Numbered from the stretch's first letter, positions 9,099-18,144 are shown. The stretch: 64,000 nt of DNA from Methylobacterium soli (GCF_008806385.1 NZ_VZZK01000001.1:1-64000); one strand, 5' to 3'. Translations and numbers: made by a program. Notes: generated by a model from the letters alone, not told the origin.

Positions 9099-11750
9099 GT
9101 GATCGAACGTCTCGTCGCGTTTTCCGTCCAGCGTCGCTGGATCGTCATCGCCGTCATCGCCCTGATGACGGCGATGAGCGCCGGCGTCGCCGCCCACCTC
9201 TTCCGCATCAACACCGATGTCGAGCGGCTGATCGACGCCAAGGAGCCCTGGCGCCAGGACGAGATCAATTACGAGAAGGCCTTCCCCCAGCGCACCAACA
9301 CCATCGTGGCGGTGATCGACGGCCGCACGCCCGAGGCCGCGGAGGAAGCCGCCGCCGAGCTCGCCAAGGCGCTAGCTGTCCACAAGAATCTGATCGAGAC
9401 CGTCAACCGCCCCGATGGCGGGCCGTTCTTCGACAAGAACGGCCTCCTGCTGATGTCGCAGCAGGAATTGGAGAAGACCACCGAGCAGCTGGTGCAGCAG
9501 CAGGGCCTCCTCGGCCCGCTCGCGGCCGATCCGTCGCTGCGCGGCGTGATGCGGGTGCTCACGCTCGGCGCCAAGGGCGTGAAGAGCGGCGACGCCAAGC
9601 TCGACGAGCTCGAAAAGCCCATGGGGCAGATCAACACGACCCTCGAGACCGTGCTCGCCGGCGAGCCGGCGCGGATGTCGTGGCAGCTCCTCCTCTCCGG
9701 CGGCGAGAGCCGGAGCACGGACCTGCGCAAGTTCGTGATGATCCAGCCGGTCCTCGACTTCAACGCGCTGCAGCCGGGCTACGCGGCCTCCAAGCTGATC
9801 CGCAACGTCGGCAAGAACCTCAAGATCACCCCCGAGCACGGCCTGCGCATGCGCCTGACCGGGCCGGTCGCGGTGGCGGATGACGAGTTCTCGACCCTCT
9901 CCGACGACGCCGTCCTCAACAACTCCGTCACGGTCGGGGCGATCGTTCTGTTCCTGTGGCTGGCGCTCCGCTCGGCCCCCCTGGTGGTGGCGGTGCTGAT
10001 CACCACCTTCTCGGGCCTCATCGTCACGGCGGCCCTTGGCCTGCTGATGGTGGGCGAGCTGAACCCGATCTCGGTGGCCTTCGCGGCCCTGTTCGTCGGC
10101 CTCGGCATCGATTTCGGCATCCAGTTCGCCGTGCGCTACCGGGCCGACCGCTACGAGCAGCCGAGCCTCGAGGCGGCGATCCGGGCCGCCGCGCGCGGCG
10201 TCGGCTGGTCGCTGACGCTCGCCGCCATCTCGCTCATCGCGGGATTCTTCGCCTTCCTGCCCACCGCCTTCCGGGGCGTGTCCGAGCTCGGCCTGATCGC
10301 GGGCGTCGGCATGGTGGTGGCCTACCTGTTCGCCCTGACGCTGCTGCCGGCGCTGATCGCGGTGTTCAAGCCTCGGGGCGAGAAGGAGGCGGTCGAGACC
10401 ACCTGGCTCGCGGGGGTCGATCCCTGGATCCTGCGCAACCGCAAGGGCGTGCTGATCGGCGTCGGCCTGATCACGCTGGCGGGCATGCCGCTCTTGTGGA
10501 AGCTCCCCTTCGATTCGAACCCGATGCATCTGCGCAGCCCGAAGGTCGAATCGATCGCGACCTATCTCGACCTGATCAAGGACCCGGCGACGAGCCCGAA
10601 CGTCATCGACGTGCTGGCCCCCTCGGTCGCCGACGTGCCGGACGTGTCGAAGCGGCTCGAAGGCCTCTCCGCCGTCGCCCAGACCGTCAGCATCGACACC
10701 TTCGTGCCCCGCGACCAGGACCAGAAGCTCGCCACGATCGCGGACACGGCTCAGCTCCTCGACCCGATCCTCAACCCGGGCCGGCGCCCGCCGCCGCCGA
10801 CCGATGCCGAGAACGTGAAGGCCATCAAGGAGGCCGCCGCGGCGCTCCGCACCCTGGCGGTCGGCGACCAGCCGGGGACCAAGACCGCGGGCGCCCTCTC
10901 GACCACCCTCGACAAGCTCGGCAACGCCCCGGTCGCCACCCGCGAGGCCGCCTCGGTGGCGCTGACGACGGATCTCAAGACCCTGCTCATGCGCCTGCGC
11001 GGCCTGCTCCACCCGGAGAAGATCACGCTGGAGAACCTGCCGCCGCAGCTCAAGGCCGAGTGGGTCGCCGCGGACGGGCGCGCCCGCATCGAGGTGCACC
11101 CGAAGGGCAATTCCAACAACGACCAGGTTCTGCGCCGCTTCGCCAAGGAAGTGCAGACCATCGCGCCGCACGCCACCGGCGCGCCGGTGGCCACGACCTC
11201 GTCGAGCTACACCATCCTGGGCGCCTTCGTGCAGGCCGGGCTCACCGCTCTGGTGCTGATCTTCATCATCCTGTCGGTGGCCCTGCGCAAACCCTGGGAC
11301 GTGGCGATGACCCTCGGCCCGCTGGTGCTGGCCACCCTCTGGACCCTGATGGCCCTGAAGGTCGTCGGCATGCCGCTGAACTTCGCCAACATCATCGCGC
11401 TGCCGCTCATGCTCGCGGTGGGCGTCGCCTTCCACATCTACTACGTGATCGCCTGGCGGGCGGGCGTGGCCGACATGCTGGCCTCGAGCCTGACGCGGGC
11501 GATCTTCTTCTCGGCGCTCACCACCGGCACGGCCTTCGGCTCGCTGGTGCTCTCGAGCCACCCGGGCACGGCCAGCATGGGCAAGCTCCTCGCCCTGTCG
11601 CTGTTCTTCACCCTCGTGGCCGCCTTCTTCGTGGTCCCGGCCTTCCTGGGACCCCCGCCGAAGAAGCCCGACGCGGATCGGCCCGAGGGGAGGACGGCGG
11701 AGGCCGATCCCCTGATCGCCCGCAAGGCCGAGACGGTGGCGGCCAAGTAG
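9099..11750 (+). CDS. hpnN: Hopanoid transporter of the RND family, HpnN
   Basis: 883 residues in the two-fold RND/MMPL layout: a TM helix at residues 12-32, a large periplasmic loop, a five-helix bundle around 285-430 (with GLGIDFGIQFAVRYRADRY in the sterol-sensing-like region), a helix near 450, a second loop, and a final bundle around 700-850. HpnN moves hopanoids from the cytoplasmic to the outer membrane. GTG 9099 is chosen because the hydrophobic N-terminal helix and the conserved opening IERLVAFSVQRRW begin there. It is divergent from hpnH and followed after 49 bp by a spermidine-synthase-like gene. Confidence 0.94.
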   Translation: MIERLVAFSVQRRWIVIAVIALMTAMSAGVAAHLFRINTDVERLIDAKEPWRQDEINYEKAFPQRTNTIVAVIDGRTPEAAEEAAAELAKALAVHKNLIETVNRPDGGPFFDKNGLLLMSQQELEKTTEQLVQQQGLLGPLAADPSLRGVMRVLTLGAKGVKSGDAKLDELEKPMGQINTTLETVLAGEPARMSWQLLLSGGESRSTDLRKFVMIQPVLDFNALQPGYAASKLIRNVGKNLKITPEHGLRMRLTGPVAVADDEFSTLSDDAVLNNSVTVGAIVLFLWLALRSAPLVVAVLITTFSGLIVTAALGLLMVGELNPISVAFAALFVGLGIDFGIQFAVRYRADRYEQPSLEAAIRAAARGVGWSLTLAAISLIAGFFAFLPTAFRGVSELGLIAGVGMVVAYLFALTLLPALIAVFKPRGEKEAVETTWLAGVDPWILRNRKGVLIGVGLITLAGMPLLWKLPFDSNPMHLRSPKVESIATYLDLIKDPATSPNVIDVLAPSVADVPDVSKRLEGLSAVAQTVSIDTFVPRDQDQKLATIADTAQLLDPILNPGRRPPPPTDAENVKAIKEAAAALRTLAVGDQPGTKTAGALSTTLDKLGNAPVATREAASVALTTDLKTLLMRLRGLLHPEKITLENLPPQLKAEWVAADGRARIEVHPKGNSNNDQVLRRFAKEVQTIAPHATGAPVATTSSSYTILGAFVQAGLTALVLIFIILSVALRKPWDVAMTLGPLVLATLWTLMALKVVGMPLNFANIIALPLMLAVGVAFHIYYVIAWRAGVADMLASSLTRAIFFSALTTGTAFGSLVLSSHPGTASMGKLLALSLFFTLVAAFFVVPAFLGPPPKKPDADRPEGRTAEADPLIARKAETVAAK

Positions 11751-11799
11751 GCGTCGTCGAGGAGGCCGCGAGCGAGGCGGGGCCGGCGGAGATGCGGGC

Positions 11800-12561
11800 A
11801 TGATCCCCTGGGAGCCTCTCGACACCGCGGAGATCCCCGGCGGCGGCGGGACCCTGCGGCTGCTGCGGCGGGGAACCGAGTTCTCGATCATGCTCGGCCA
11901 GAACGAGCTGATGAACAGCCGTCTCAGCGGATCCGAGCAGGCGCTCGCGGACCTCGTCTGCGCCCGCATCGCAGCCCGCCCGGAGGCGCGCCTGCTGATC
12001 GGCGGCCTCGGCATGGGCTTCACCCTGCGGGCCGCCCTCGCGTCCCTGCGCCCGGATGCCCGGGTCATCGTCGCCGAGCTGGTCCCGGCGGTAATCGCCT
12101 GGGCGCGAGGCCCGATGGCGCAGCTCCACGGGGCGAGCCTCGACGATTCCCGGGTCGTCCTGCGCGAGGCCGACGTGGCCGCGCTGATCCGGCAGGAATC
12201 CGCCGCCTGCGACGCCATCCTGCTCGATGTCGATAACGGTCCCGAAGGCCTGACGCGCGCGGCCAATGATGGCCTCTACGACGCCGCCGGCCTCCACTCC
12301 GCCAGGGCCGCCCTGCGGCCGGGGGGCATCCTGGCGGTCTGGTCCGCCGGCCCCGACCGGGCCTTCAGCCAGCGGCTGCGCCAGGCGGGCTTCGCGGTCG
12401 AGGAGACCATTGTCCGGGCCCATGCGGGCCGCGGGGGCGCCCGCCACTGCATCTGGTTGGCGACCCGGCGGGACGGGGCGGCCGACGCGAAGCCCGGCCC
12501 GCGCCGCGAGCCAGTGCCGCGCGGGCGCGCAGTCAGAGAAAGTCCGAGAAGCCGCCGCTGA
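11800..12561 (+). CDS. Spermidine-synthase-like / class I methyltransferase-fold protein
   Basis: 253 residues with a Rossmann-type aminopropyl/methyltransferase core: glycine motif GGLGMGF near residue 67, acidic VIVAELVP near 90, and DAILLDVDNGPEGL near 140, the position of the catalytic region of spermidine synthases. Relatives are usually named spermidine synthase or spermine synthase-like, but true activity cannot be read from the sequence, and the usual DG pair after the glycine motif is altered to MG. It follows hpnN by 49 bp and is probably co-transcribed. The last 29 bp overlap the 3' end of hpnK on the other strand, and the C-terminal 30 residues are arginine/proline-rich. Confidence 0.75.
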   Translation: MIPWEPLDTAEIPGGGGTLRLLRRGTEFSIMLGQNELMNSRLSGSEQALADLVCARIAARPEARLLIGGLGMGFTLRAALASLRPDARVIVAELVPAVIAWARGPMAQLHGASLDDSRVVLREADVAALIRQESAACDAILLDVDNGPEGLTRAANDGLYDAAGLHSARAALRPGGILAVWSAGPDRAFSQRLRQAGFAVEETIVRAHAGRGGARHCIWLATRRDGAADAKPGPRREPVPRGRAVRESPRSRR

Positions 12562-13372
12562 CCAGCCCGGGCCGCGCCACCGCCGCCCGGGCCTCCGGGG
12601 CGATGAGCGCGTCCCGCTCGGCCGCGTAGGCGTAGCCCGGCGCCTCGCCGGGGAAGCCGCCCGCGCTCGCCGGGTGGGTGTAGAGTTCCGTCAGGCCATC
12701 GGGCAGATGCGCCAGGAGGGCGGCGACGCGGCGCGGCGTCATCGCCCCCGACCAGGCGAGCCCGAGGGTCCGGTCGGGGATCAGCAGACCCATTTGTCGC
12801 GCCCGCACGGCGAGCAGCGCCGCCCAGGGGGCGATGTCGAGGGCGGGCTTCGGATTCGCCCCCGGCTCGGCCCGGCGCAGAACCTCCCGCGGCTCGCGCG
12901 GAACCCGGAGCGCCCGCATGCCGAAGCGGGCGCCGATGCGCAGGACCGCGCCCGCGATCAGCGGATGGACGTGGAAATGCTTGTGGGCGTTGACGTGGTC
13001 GAGGGGCAGTCCGGTCGCCCGGTAGGCCTCGAACTGCGCCGCGATCTCGGCGGCGAGCTGGCGCCGGGCGGATGCCCGGAGGGCGAGGTCGAGGCCGAGA
13101 CGGCCCATGTCCCGGCGCATCAGCCCCTGCGCATCCGTCAGGTCCGGCAATTGCCCCGCCGGCAGGGTCGGCCAGGCCTCGACCAGGACGAGATGCAGGC
13201 CGACCCGCAGGGATGGCAGGCGGCGGGCCCGCGCCACCGCGTCGGCGGCGGCGGGCGCCGAGACCATCAGGCTCGCGGCCGTCAGGATGCCGTCGCGATG
13301 AGCCTGCTCGACGGCCTCGTTGACCGCGGGGCTGAGGCCGAAATCGTCGGCCGTCACGACAAGTCGCTTCAC
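12533..13372 (-). CDS. hpnK: Hopanoid N-acetylglucosamine deacetylase HpnK (YdjC family)
   Basis: 279 residues of the YdjC/ChbG carbohydrate deacetylase family. The metal-binding motif TADDFGLSPAVN is at the N-terminus, GLHLVL near residue 60 and HVNAHKHFHVHP near residue 120 supply the remaining acidic and histidine ligands. In Burkholderia, HpnK removes the acetyl group from N-acetylglucosaminyl bacteriohopanetetrol. GTG 13372 gives VKRLVVTADDFG, the typical opening; an upstream ATG at 13402 would add ten unconserved residues. It is last in the hpnL-M-I-J-K run and is separated from hpnJ by a hairpin. Confidence 0.9.
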   Translation of the reverse strand: MKRLVVTADDFGLSPAVNEAVEQAHRDGILTAASLMVSAPAAADAVARARRLPSLRVGLHLVLVEAWPTLPAGQLPDLTDAQGLMRRDMGRLGLDLALRASARRQLAAEIAAQFEAYRATGLPLDHVNAHKHFHVHPLIAGAVLRIGARFGMRALRVPREPREVLRRAEPGANPKPALDIAPWAALLAVRARQMGLLIPDRTLGLAWSGAMTPRRVAALLAHLPDGLTELYTHPASAGGFPGEAPGYAYAAERDALIAPEARAAVARPGLVSGGFSDFL

Positions 13373-13408
13373 GCTCGGCTCCGGTCGCGGCTCAATCCGC
13401 AAATGAAA

Positions 13409-13433
13409 ATGGCCGGGCGAGACGCCCGGCCAT
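13409..13433 (-). terminator. Hairpin with T-run between hpnJ and hpnK
   Basis: A perfect 11-bp stem (13409-13419 with 13423-13433, 3-nt loop). Read on the minus strand it is followed by TTTTCATTTG, like an intrinsic terminator. It lies in the 83-bp gap between the hpnJ stop and the hpnK start, so it may lower hpnK expression relative to hpnI and hpnJ or end the main transcript. Confidence 0.7.
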
Positions 13434-13455
13434 ACACCTCTCGAACGCGCCGTGA

Positions 13456-14877
13456 TCAGGCGGCTTGGCGCTCCTTGAGGAACCGGTAGAACTCGACGCC
13501 CTCGCGCAGGCGGCGTTTCATCATGTCGGGCGAGCGAACCATCTCGCTGACGATCGAGGCGATCTTCGGGGCCCGGAAATAGAACTTTCGGTAGAAATCC
13601 TCCACCGAGTTGAAGATCTCCGTATGCGACAGATGCGGGTAGTGCAGCGGCGCGACCTGCACGCCGTTCTCATCGACGAGCTCGGCATTCTCCACGTCGA
13701 GCCAGCCATTCTCGACCGCCTGCTTGTAGAGGGACGTGCCCGGGTACGGCGCGGCGAGGGAGACCTGGATGGTGTGGGGATTGATCCGCTTGGCGAACTC
13801 GATCGTCTCCCGGATCGTCTCCTTCGACTCGCCCGGCAGGCCGAGGATGAAGGTGCCGTGGATGGCGATGCCGAGATCGTGGCAATCCTTGGTGAACTTC
13901 TCGGCCACCTCGACGCGCATGCCCTTCTTGATGTTGTGAAGGATCTGCTGGTTGCCGGATTCGTAGCCGACCAGCAGCAGGCGCAGGCCGTTATCCTTGA
14001 GGACCTTGAGGGTCTCGCGCGGCACGTTCGCCTTGGCGTTGCAGGACCAGGTGACGCCGAGCTTGCCGAGCTCGCGGGCGATCTCCTCGGCGCGCGGCAG
14101 GTTGTCCGTGAAGGTGTCGTCGTCGAAGAAGAACTCCTTCGTCTGCGGGAACTCCTTCAGGCAGTACTTGATCTCCTCGATCACGTGCGCGACCGAGCGG
14201 GTGCGGTAGGTGTGGCCGCCCACCGTCTGCGGCCAGAGGCAGAAGGTGCAGCGCGACTTGCAGCCCCGCCCTGAGTAGAACGAGATGTAGGGATGCTTCA
14301 GGTAGCCGATGAAGTACTTCTCCATCTGCAGGTCGCGCTTGTAGACCGAGGTGACGAAGGGCAGCTGGTCCATGTCCGTCATGATCTCGCGGTCCTCGTT
14401 ATGGACCACGACGCCGTCGGCATTGCGGTAGGACAGGCCCTTGATCTGGGACATGTCCACGCCGTCGGCGACTTCCTTGACGGTGAAGTCGAACTCGTTG
14501 CGGGCGCAGAAATCGATGCAGGGCGCCTGGGCCATGGCGCCGGCCGCGTCCACCGCCACCTTGGCGCCGATGAGGCCGGCCTTCAGCTTCGGGTTGGCGG
14601 CCTTCAGCGCCTCGATCGTCTTCACGTCGGACTTGAAGGACGGAACCGAGGTGTGGAGCACCACGAGATCGAAGTCGTTCGCCTGCGCGACGATCTCGGG
14701 GAGCTTGATGTTGTGGGGGGGCGCGTCGATCAGCTTCGAGTTCGGCACCAGGGCGGCCGGCTGGGCGAGCCAGGTCGGGTACCAGAACGACTTGATCTCG
14801 CGCTTGGCCTGATAGCGGGAGCCGGCACCACCGTCGAAGCCGTCGAAGGTGGGGGCCTGGAGAAAGAGCGTGCGCAT
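13456..14877 (-). CDS. hpnJ: B12-binding radical SAM enzyme HpnJ, bacteriohopanetetrol cyclitol ether synthase
   Basis: 473 residues. An N-terminal cobalamin-binding-like domain (about 1-170) precedes a radical SAM domain with the cluster motif CKSRCTFC at C206, C210 and C213. The family opening MRTLFLQAPTFDGFDGGAGSR is present. In Burkholderia cenocepacia HpnJ is needed to convert bacteriohopanetetrol glucosamine to the cyclitol ether by ring contraction. Its presence beside hpnI and hpnK predicts that this organism makes cyclitol ether hopanoids, which are known from Methylobacterium. It lies 60 bp after hpnI in the same operon. Confidence 0.95.
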   Translation of the reverse strand: MRTLFLQAPTFDGFDGGAGSRYQAKREIKSFWYPTWLAQPAALVPNSKLIDAPPHNIKLPEIVAQANDFDLVVLHTSVPSFKSDVKTIEALKAANPKLKAGLIGAKVAVDAAGAMAQAPCIDFCARNEFDFTVKEVADGVDMSQIKGLSYRNADGVVVHNEDREIMTDMDQLPFVTSVYKRDLQMEKYFIGYLKHPYISFYSGRGCKSRCTFCLWPQTVGGHTYRTRSVAHVIEEIKYCLKEFPQTKEFFFDDDTFTDNLPRAEEIARELGKLGVTWSCNAKANVPRETLKVLKDNGLRLLLVGYESGNQQILHNIKKGMRVEVAEKFTKDCHDLGIAIHGTFILGLPGESKETIRETIEFAKRINPHTIQVSLAAPYPGTSLYKQAVENGWLDVENAELVDENGVQVAPLHYPHLSHTEIFNSVEDFYRKFYFRAPKIASIVSEMVRSPDMMKRRLREGVEFYRFLKERQAA

Positions 14878-14937
14878 GGGGTTCGGGGCCTCAGAGCAGG
14901 GCAGGATTGATCAAGTCGAACGGCGTCGACGCGAAGG

Positions 14938-16131
14938 TCAGACGGAGGTGGCTTCAGCATCGCGACTGAGGCTGGCCTCCGGAATAAGCGTTCCATCCGC
15001 AACGACGCGATAATCGTGACCTTTCCATGTCACTGCCCCCGAGACGAAGCTCCAGGAGAAGTTGGTGAAGGAGAGGATGTCGCGAATCGGCAACAGCCAG
15101 TAGGCGTGCGGCTCCAGGCCGAACGCCCGCTCGAGGCGGACGCAGAGAACGATTCGGCAGGCGAGCGCCAGGGCTGCTACCGCGAGCGCGCTGTGCCCGG
15201 CGCCGGGCATCAGGGCGCCGATCAGCGCGAGCGGGAAGGCGTGGGTCACGATCGAGCCGGCATAGCCGGCGGGGTCGACGTTGCGGATGGTGCGGTTCCA
15301 GCGCAGCTCGTGCCGCCACAGGCCGGAGAGCTCGGTATCGACGCAGGTATGCCCGATGGTGAAGCTCGGGATCGCCACGTGCCGGCCGTTGGCGCGCAGG
15401 GCCTCGCCGATGGCGTAATCGTCCGCGAGGTCGTTCCGGAAGGTCTGGAACCCGCCGATCTCGGCGAGCGCCTTGCGGGTGAAGGCGATGGTCGAGCCGA
15501 AGCAGGGCTTGGCGAGGCCGAGCGCGGTGCCCATCACGACGTTCGGCAGGAACTGCACGTCGATGGCGAGCGCCGAGAGCTGCGCGTGCAGGCCCCGATG
15601 CGCCGGAACCCCGTGATACAGGCAGGTGACGCCGTTGACGCCGGGCACGGACATCTCGGCGACGATGCGCGCGAGGTAATCGGGCTTCACCACCATGTCG
15701 CTGTCGGCCAGCACGACGAGATCATGCGCGATGAGGTCCGACATGTTGATGAGGTTCGAGACCTTGCGGTTCGAGCCGTGCTGGCGCGCGTCGATCACGA
15801 GGTCGATGCGCAGGCGCGGGAAGGCGGCCTCCAGGCGGCGGACCACGCCGATCGCCGGATCCGAGGCGCTCTGCACGCCGAAGACGATCTGGATCGGCCC
15901 AGTGTAAGCCTGGTCGCAGAAGCTCGCGAGGTTCTCGTAGAGGTTCGGCTCCATGCCGCAGAGCGGCTTGAGCATCGTCACCGAGGGGCGCGGCGCCTCC
16001 GCCGAGAGGACGGGCGCCGCCCGGCCGGCGAAGCGCCCGGCCAGGATAGCTGCCAGCAGACCGTAGACGCAGCCGGCGAGCGCGAGGACGAGAAAGATCG
16101 GCGAGAGCCAGGTCAGGTCCATGAAGGGCAT
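14938..16131 (-). CDS. hpnI: Hopanoid glycosyltransferase HpnI (GT2, ceramide-glucosyltransferase-like)
   Basis: 397 residues. An N-terminal TM helix (about residues 8-32) is followed by a GT-A glycosyltransferase 2 domain: PSVTMLKPLCGMEPNLYENL, then the metal-binding DSD in LADSDMVV near residue 140 and a downstream RWNRT motif in the QxxRW position. C-terminal hydrophobic segments anchor it to the membrane. HpnI adds N-acetylglucosamine to bacteriohopanetetrol, supplying the substrate for HpnK and HpnJ. It starts 69 bp after hpnM. An alternative start, ATG 16122, would drop only three residues. Confidence 0.93.
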   Translation of the reverse strand: MPFMDLTWLSPIFLVLALAGCVYGLLAAILAGRFAGRAAPVLSAEAPRPSVTMLKPLCGMEPNLYENLASFCDQAYTGPIQIVFGVQSASDPAIGVVRRLEAAFPRLRIDLVIDARQHGSNRKVSNLINMSDLIAHDLVVLADSDMVVKPDYLARIVAEMSVPGVNGVTCLYHGVPAHRGLHAQLSALAIDVQFLPNVVMGTALGLAKPCFGSTIAFTRKALAEIGGFQTFRNDLADDYAIGEALRANGRHVAIPSFTIGHTCVDTELSGLWRHELRWNRTIRNVDPAGYAGSIVTHAFPLALIGALMPGAGHSALAVAALALACRIVLCVRLERAFGLEPHAYWLLPIRDILSFTNFSWSFVSGAVTWKGHDYRVVADGTLIPEASLSRDAEATSV

Positions 16132-16200
16132 CGCTCGGTCACGAAGATCGGGAGAGAGCCGCGGGAGCCGCGGCCGGGACGGAGGTCGTGTCGTCTGCGT

Positions 16201-16821
16201 TCAAGGCGCTGGTTTGGCGGCGAGCATCCCGGCGGTGCGTTCGCGCAGGAATTTCAGCAGGGCGTCGGCGCCCCCCGCCTTCACCGGATCGGAGAACAGC
16301 GACCTCTGGCTCGCGATCTCGCTCACATCGCCGTTCAGGAGCACGTCCTGCACGCGATGGCCCGGGTTCATCACGAAGTCGATCTGGGAATCCTCACCCT
16401 GGGCATTCGCCACCTTGGTGTGCACCACCCGGCTCGGGCCGCGTGTCTCGGCCTGCGGGGTGACCTCGAACGTGCCGCCGGCGGCCTGTCCGAGGCGGTT
16501 GGCGTAGGTCGTGGTGAAGTACTGGCCAAAGGCCTCGGTCAGCGCGCCCTGCTGCTCGGGCGTGAAGCTCTTCCATTTCGGGCCGACCGCGACCCGGACC
16601 ATGGCGGGAAAGTCGAAGCTCTCCTTCATGGCCGGGCCGATCGCCTCGACCCGGGCCTTCACGTCCTTGGCGCCGGTCTGCAAAGCCGCCTGGAAATTGG
16701 CGTAGAGGCTCTCGACCGTCCGGACCGCCGGGTCGTCCGCCGCCCGGGCGGGCATCGCGGCCGCGCCGGCGGCGAGACCCGACAGCGCGAGCGCGACCAG
16801 GGTTCGGCGGATCAGGCGCAC
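16201..16821 (-). CDS. hpnM: Hopanoid-associated MlaC/Ttg2D-like periplasmic protein HpnM
   Basis: 206 residues. A signal peptide (RRTLVALALSGLAAGAAA...ARA) is followed by a mature MlaC-like lipid-binding domain with FDFPAMVRVAVG, FGQYFTTTYANRL and VNGDVSE-like (LNGDVSEIASQRS) family segments. MlaC proteins shuttle lipids across the periplasm, so a role in carrying hopanoids or phospholipids to or from the outer membrane is likely. The GTG at 16821 lies inside the end of hpnL (10-bp overlap) and is preferred over the in-frame CTG because it gives a normal positively charged n-region. Confidence 0.9.
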   Translation of the reverse strand: MRLIRRTLVALALSGLAAGAAAMPARAADDPAVRTVESLYANFQAALQTGAKDVKARVEAIGPAMKESFDFPAMVRVAVGPKWKSFTPEQQGALTEAFGQYFTTTYANRLGQAAGGTFEVTPQAETRGPSRVVHTKVANAQGEDSQIDFVMNPGHRVQDVLLNGDVSEIASQRSLFSDPVKAGGADALLKFLRERTAGMLAAKPAP

Positions 16822-17936
16822 TTCTTCAGGTCTCCACGCTCGGCCTCGCCGGGGCGCAGGCCGGGCGGCGCGCTGCGGGGCGGGGCATAGCTGTAGAAGG
16901 GGCCGAGCGTCGCGGTGGCGGGCTGGAGCACCGGCGTCAGGCGGCGGCCGAGCTCGGCGCCGCGCTCGTCCGTCTCCGCATGCGCGGCGTTGCGCTCCAG
17001 GAGGTGCCAGGCGACGAGGCCGGGAACACCGATCAGGAGGTCGGCGAGGCGCTTGACCAGGGAGAGCGCGAGGGCGACCTCCGCCGGGATGCCGAAGATG
17101 GCGCAGAGGGCGATCAGGCCGCCTTCCTGCGCGCCGAGGGCGCCCGGCACCGCGAAGGCGGCGCCGCGGACGGCCTGGGCCAGGCTCTCGATCACCACCG
17201 CCTCTGCGAAGCTCACCGGATAGCCCATGAAGTGCAGGCAGACATAGACCTCCAGGGTGCCGATGACCCAGCCCAGGAGGTGGATGCCGATGCCGCTGGC
17301 GATGCGGGCCGGCGCGCCGTAGAGCTTGCGCAGGTTGTCGTAGAGCACGTCGATGGCGCCGAGCGCGCGCCACTCGCGGCCCGAGGCGAAGCGGCTGATG
17401 AGCGCCTGGATCACCCGGTGCCCGGAGCGGCGCTGGATCAGGTAGAAGGCCGCGATGGCCGGCGTCGCGACCGCGAGGCCGCCCGCCACCGTGCGCACGA
17501 CCGGGCCGTCCCCGGCGAGCCAGATCAGGACGCCGAGGCCCGCCACGGTGAAGATCAGCTGGGTCAGCGCCTGCGTCATCAGGTCGACGAACATGCTGGC
17601 GCCGGCGAGGCCGCCGGTCACGCCGCGCTTCGTCAGGAGGCGGGCGCCGACGAAATCGCCGCCGACCGTCGCCACGGGCAGGAGCGTGTTGATCCCCTCG
17701 CGCACGAAGCGCAGGTTGATGCAGGCCGCGAGGCTCGGGCGCTCGAATTTCGGGAAGATGGCGAACCAGCCGAGGCCGGCCCAGGCGACCGCGAGGGCGC
17801 GGGCCGCGACCACGATCAGGGCACCCCAGCCCGCGCTCACGACGGCCGCCGCCACATCCTCCAGGCCGGAGGACAGGAACAGGCCGACGACGGTGCACAA
17901 TCCGGCAATGAGAGCCAAGGTCGTCAGGCGCTTCAT
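16812..17936 (-). CDS. hpnL: Hopanoid-associated integral membrane protein HpnL (lysylphosphatidylglycerol-synthetase-TM-like)
   Basis: 374 residues with about eight hydrophobic segments and the pattern of the UPF0104/LPG synthetase transmembrane family, including ALGAIDVLYDNLRKLYG and PGALGAQEGGLIALCAIFG. HpnL is found in most hopanoid clusters and is thought to help place hopanoids in the membrane, but no reaction is established. ATG 17936 begins MKRLTTLALIAGLC, a natural membrane-protein start; the longer frame upstream is an unstructured extension. It leads the minus-strand hpnL-M-I-J-K operon and is divergent from the amidinotransferase gene 208 bp away. Confidence 0.9.
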   Translation of the reverse strand: MKRLTTLALIAGLCTVVGLFLSSGLEDVAAAVVSAGWGALIVVAARALAVAWAGLGWFAIFPKFERPSLAACINLRFVREGINTLLPVATVGGDFVGARLLTKRGVTGGLAGASMFVDLMTQALTQLIFTVAGLGVLIWLAGDGPVVRTVAGGLAVATPAIAAFYLIQRRSGHRVIQALISRFASGREWRALGAIDVLYDNLRKLYGAPARIASGIGIHLLGWVIGTLEVYVCLHFMGYPVSFAEAVVIESLAQAVRGAAFAVPGALGAQEGGLIALCAIFGIPAEVALALSLVKRLADLLIGVPGLVAWHLLERNAAHAETDERGAELGRRLTPVLQPATATLGPFYSYAPPRSAPPGLRPGEAERGDLKKCA

Positions 17937-18041
17937 GGTCCTCTTTCGGGGGCTGCGAAGGCGGAGAATGCTGATGTCCCGCCGAGATGCCGACCTAGAG
18001 TGCACCGGGCGTGAGGAGCATCTTGGCAAGTTGCAGCTTCT

Positions 18042-18079
18042 GTCAGCGTTGTCTATCACCCGATAGACACACCGCTGAC
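18042..18079. promoter_or_regulatory. Long palindrome between divergent hpnL and amidinotransferase, candidate operator
   Basis: The inner part is an 8-bp perfect inverted repeat, TGTCTATC (18050-18057) and GATAGACA (18062-18069), around a 4-bp centre. It is nested in a second repeat, GTCAGCG (18042-18048) and CGCTGAC (18073-18079). It lies between the two divergent start codons, 106 bp from hpnL and 66 bp from the amidinotransferase gene. This is the right place for an operator that controls both transcription units; an RNA hairpin in either 5' leader is the alternative. No regulator gene is beside it. Confidence 0.6.
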
Positions 18080-18144
18080 CAAAGCAGCACGGGGAGCTGG
18101 ACCCCGGATCAAACGGTTGCGGGACACGCCAGAAGGGGACGTTG

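Noticed and set aside
9372..12266. Long antisense open frame opposite hpnN
   Set aside because: Shadow of hpnN; composition is arginine/histidine/glycine-rich and there is no family resemblance.
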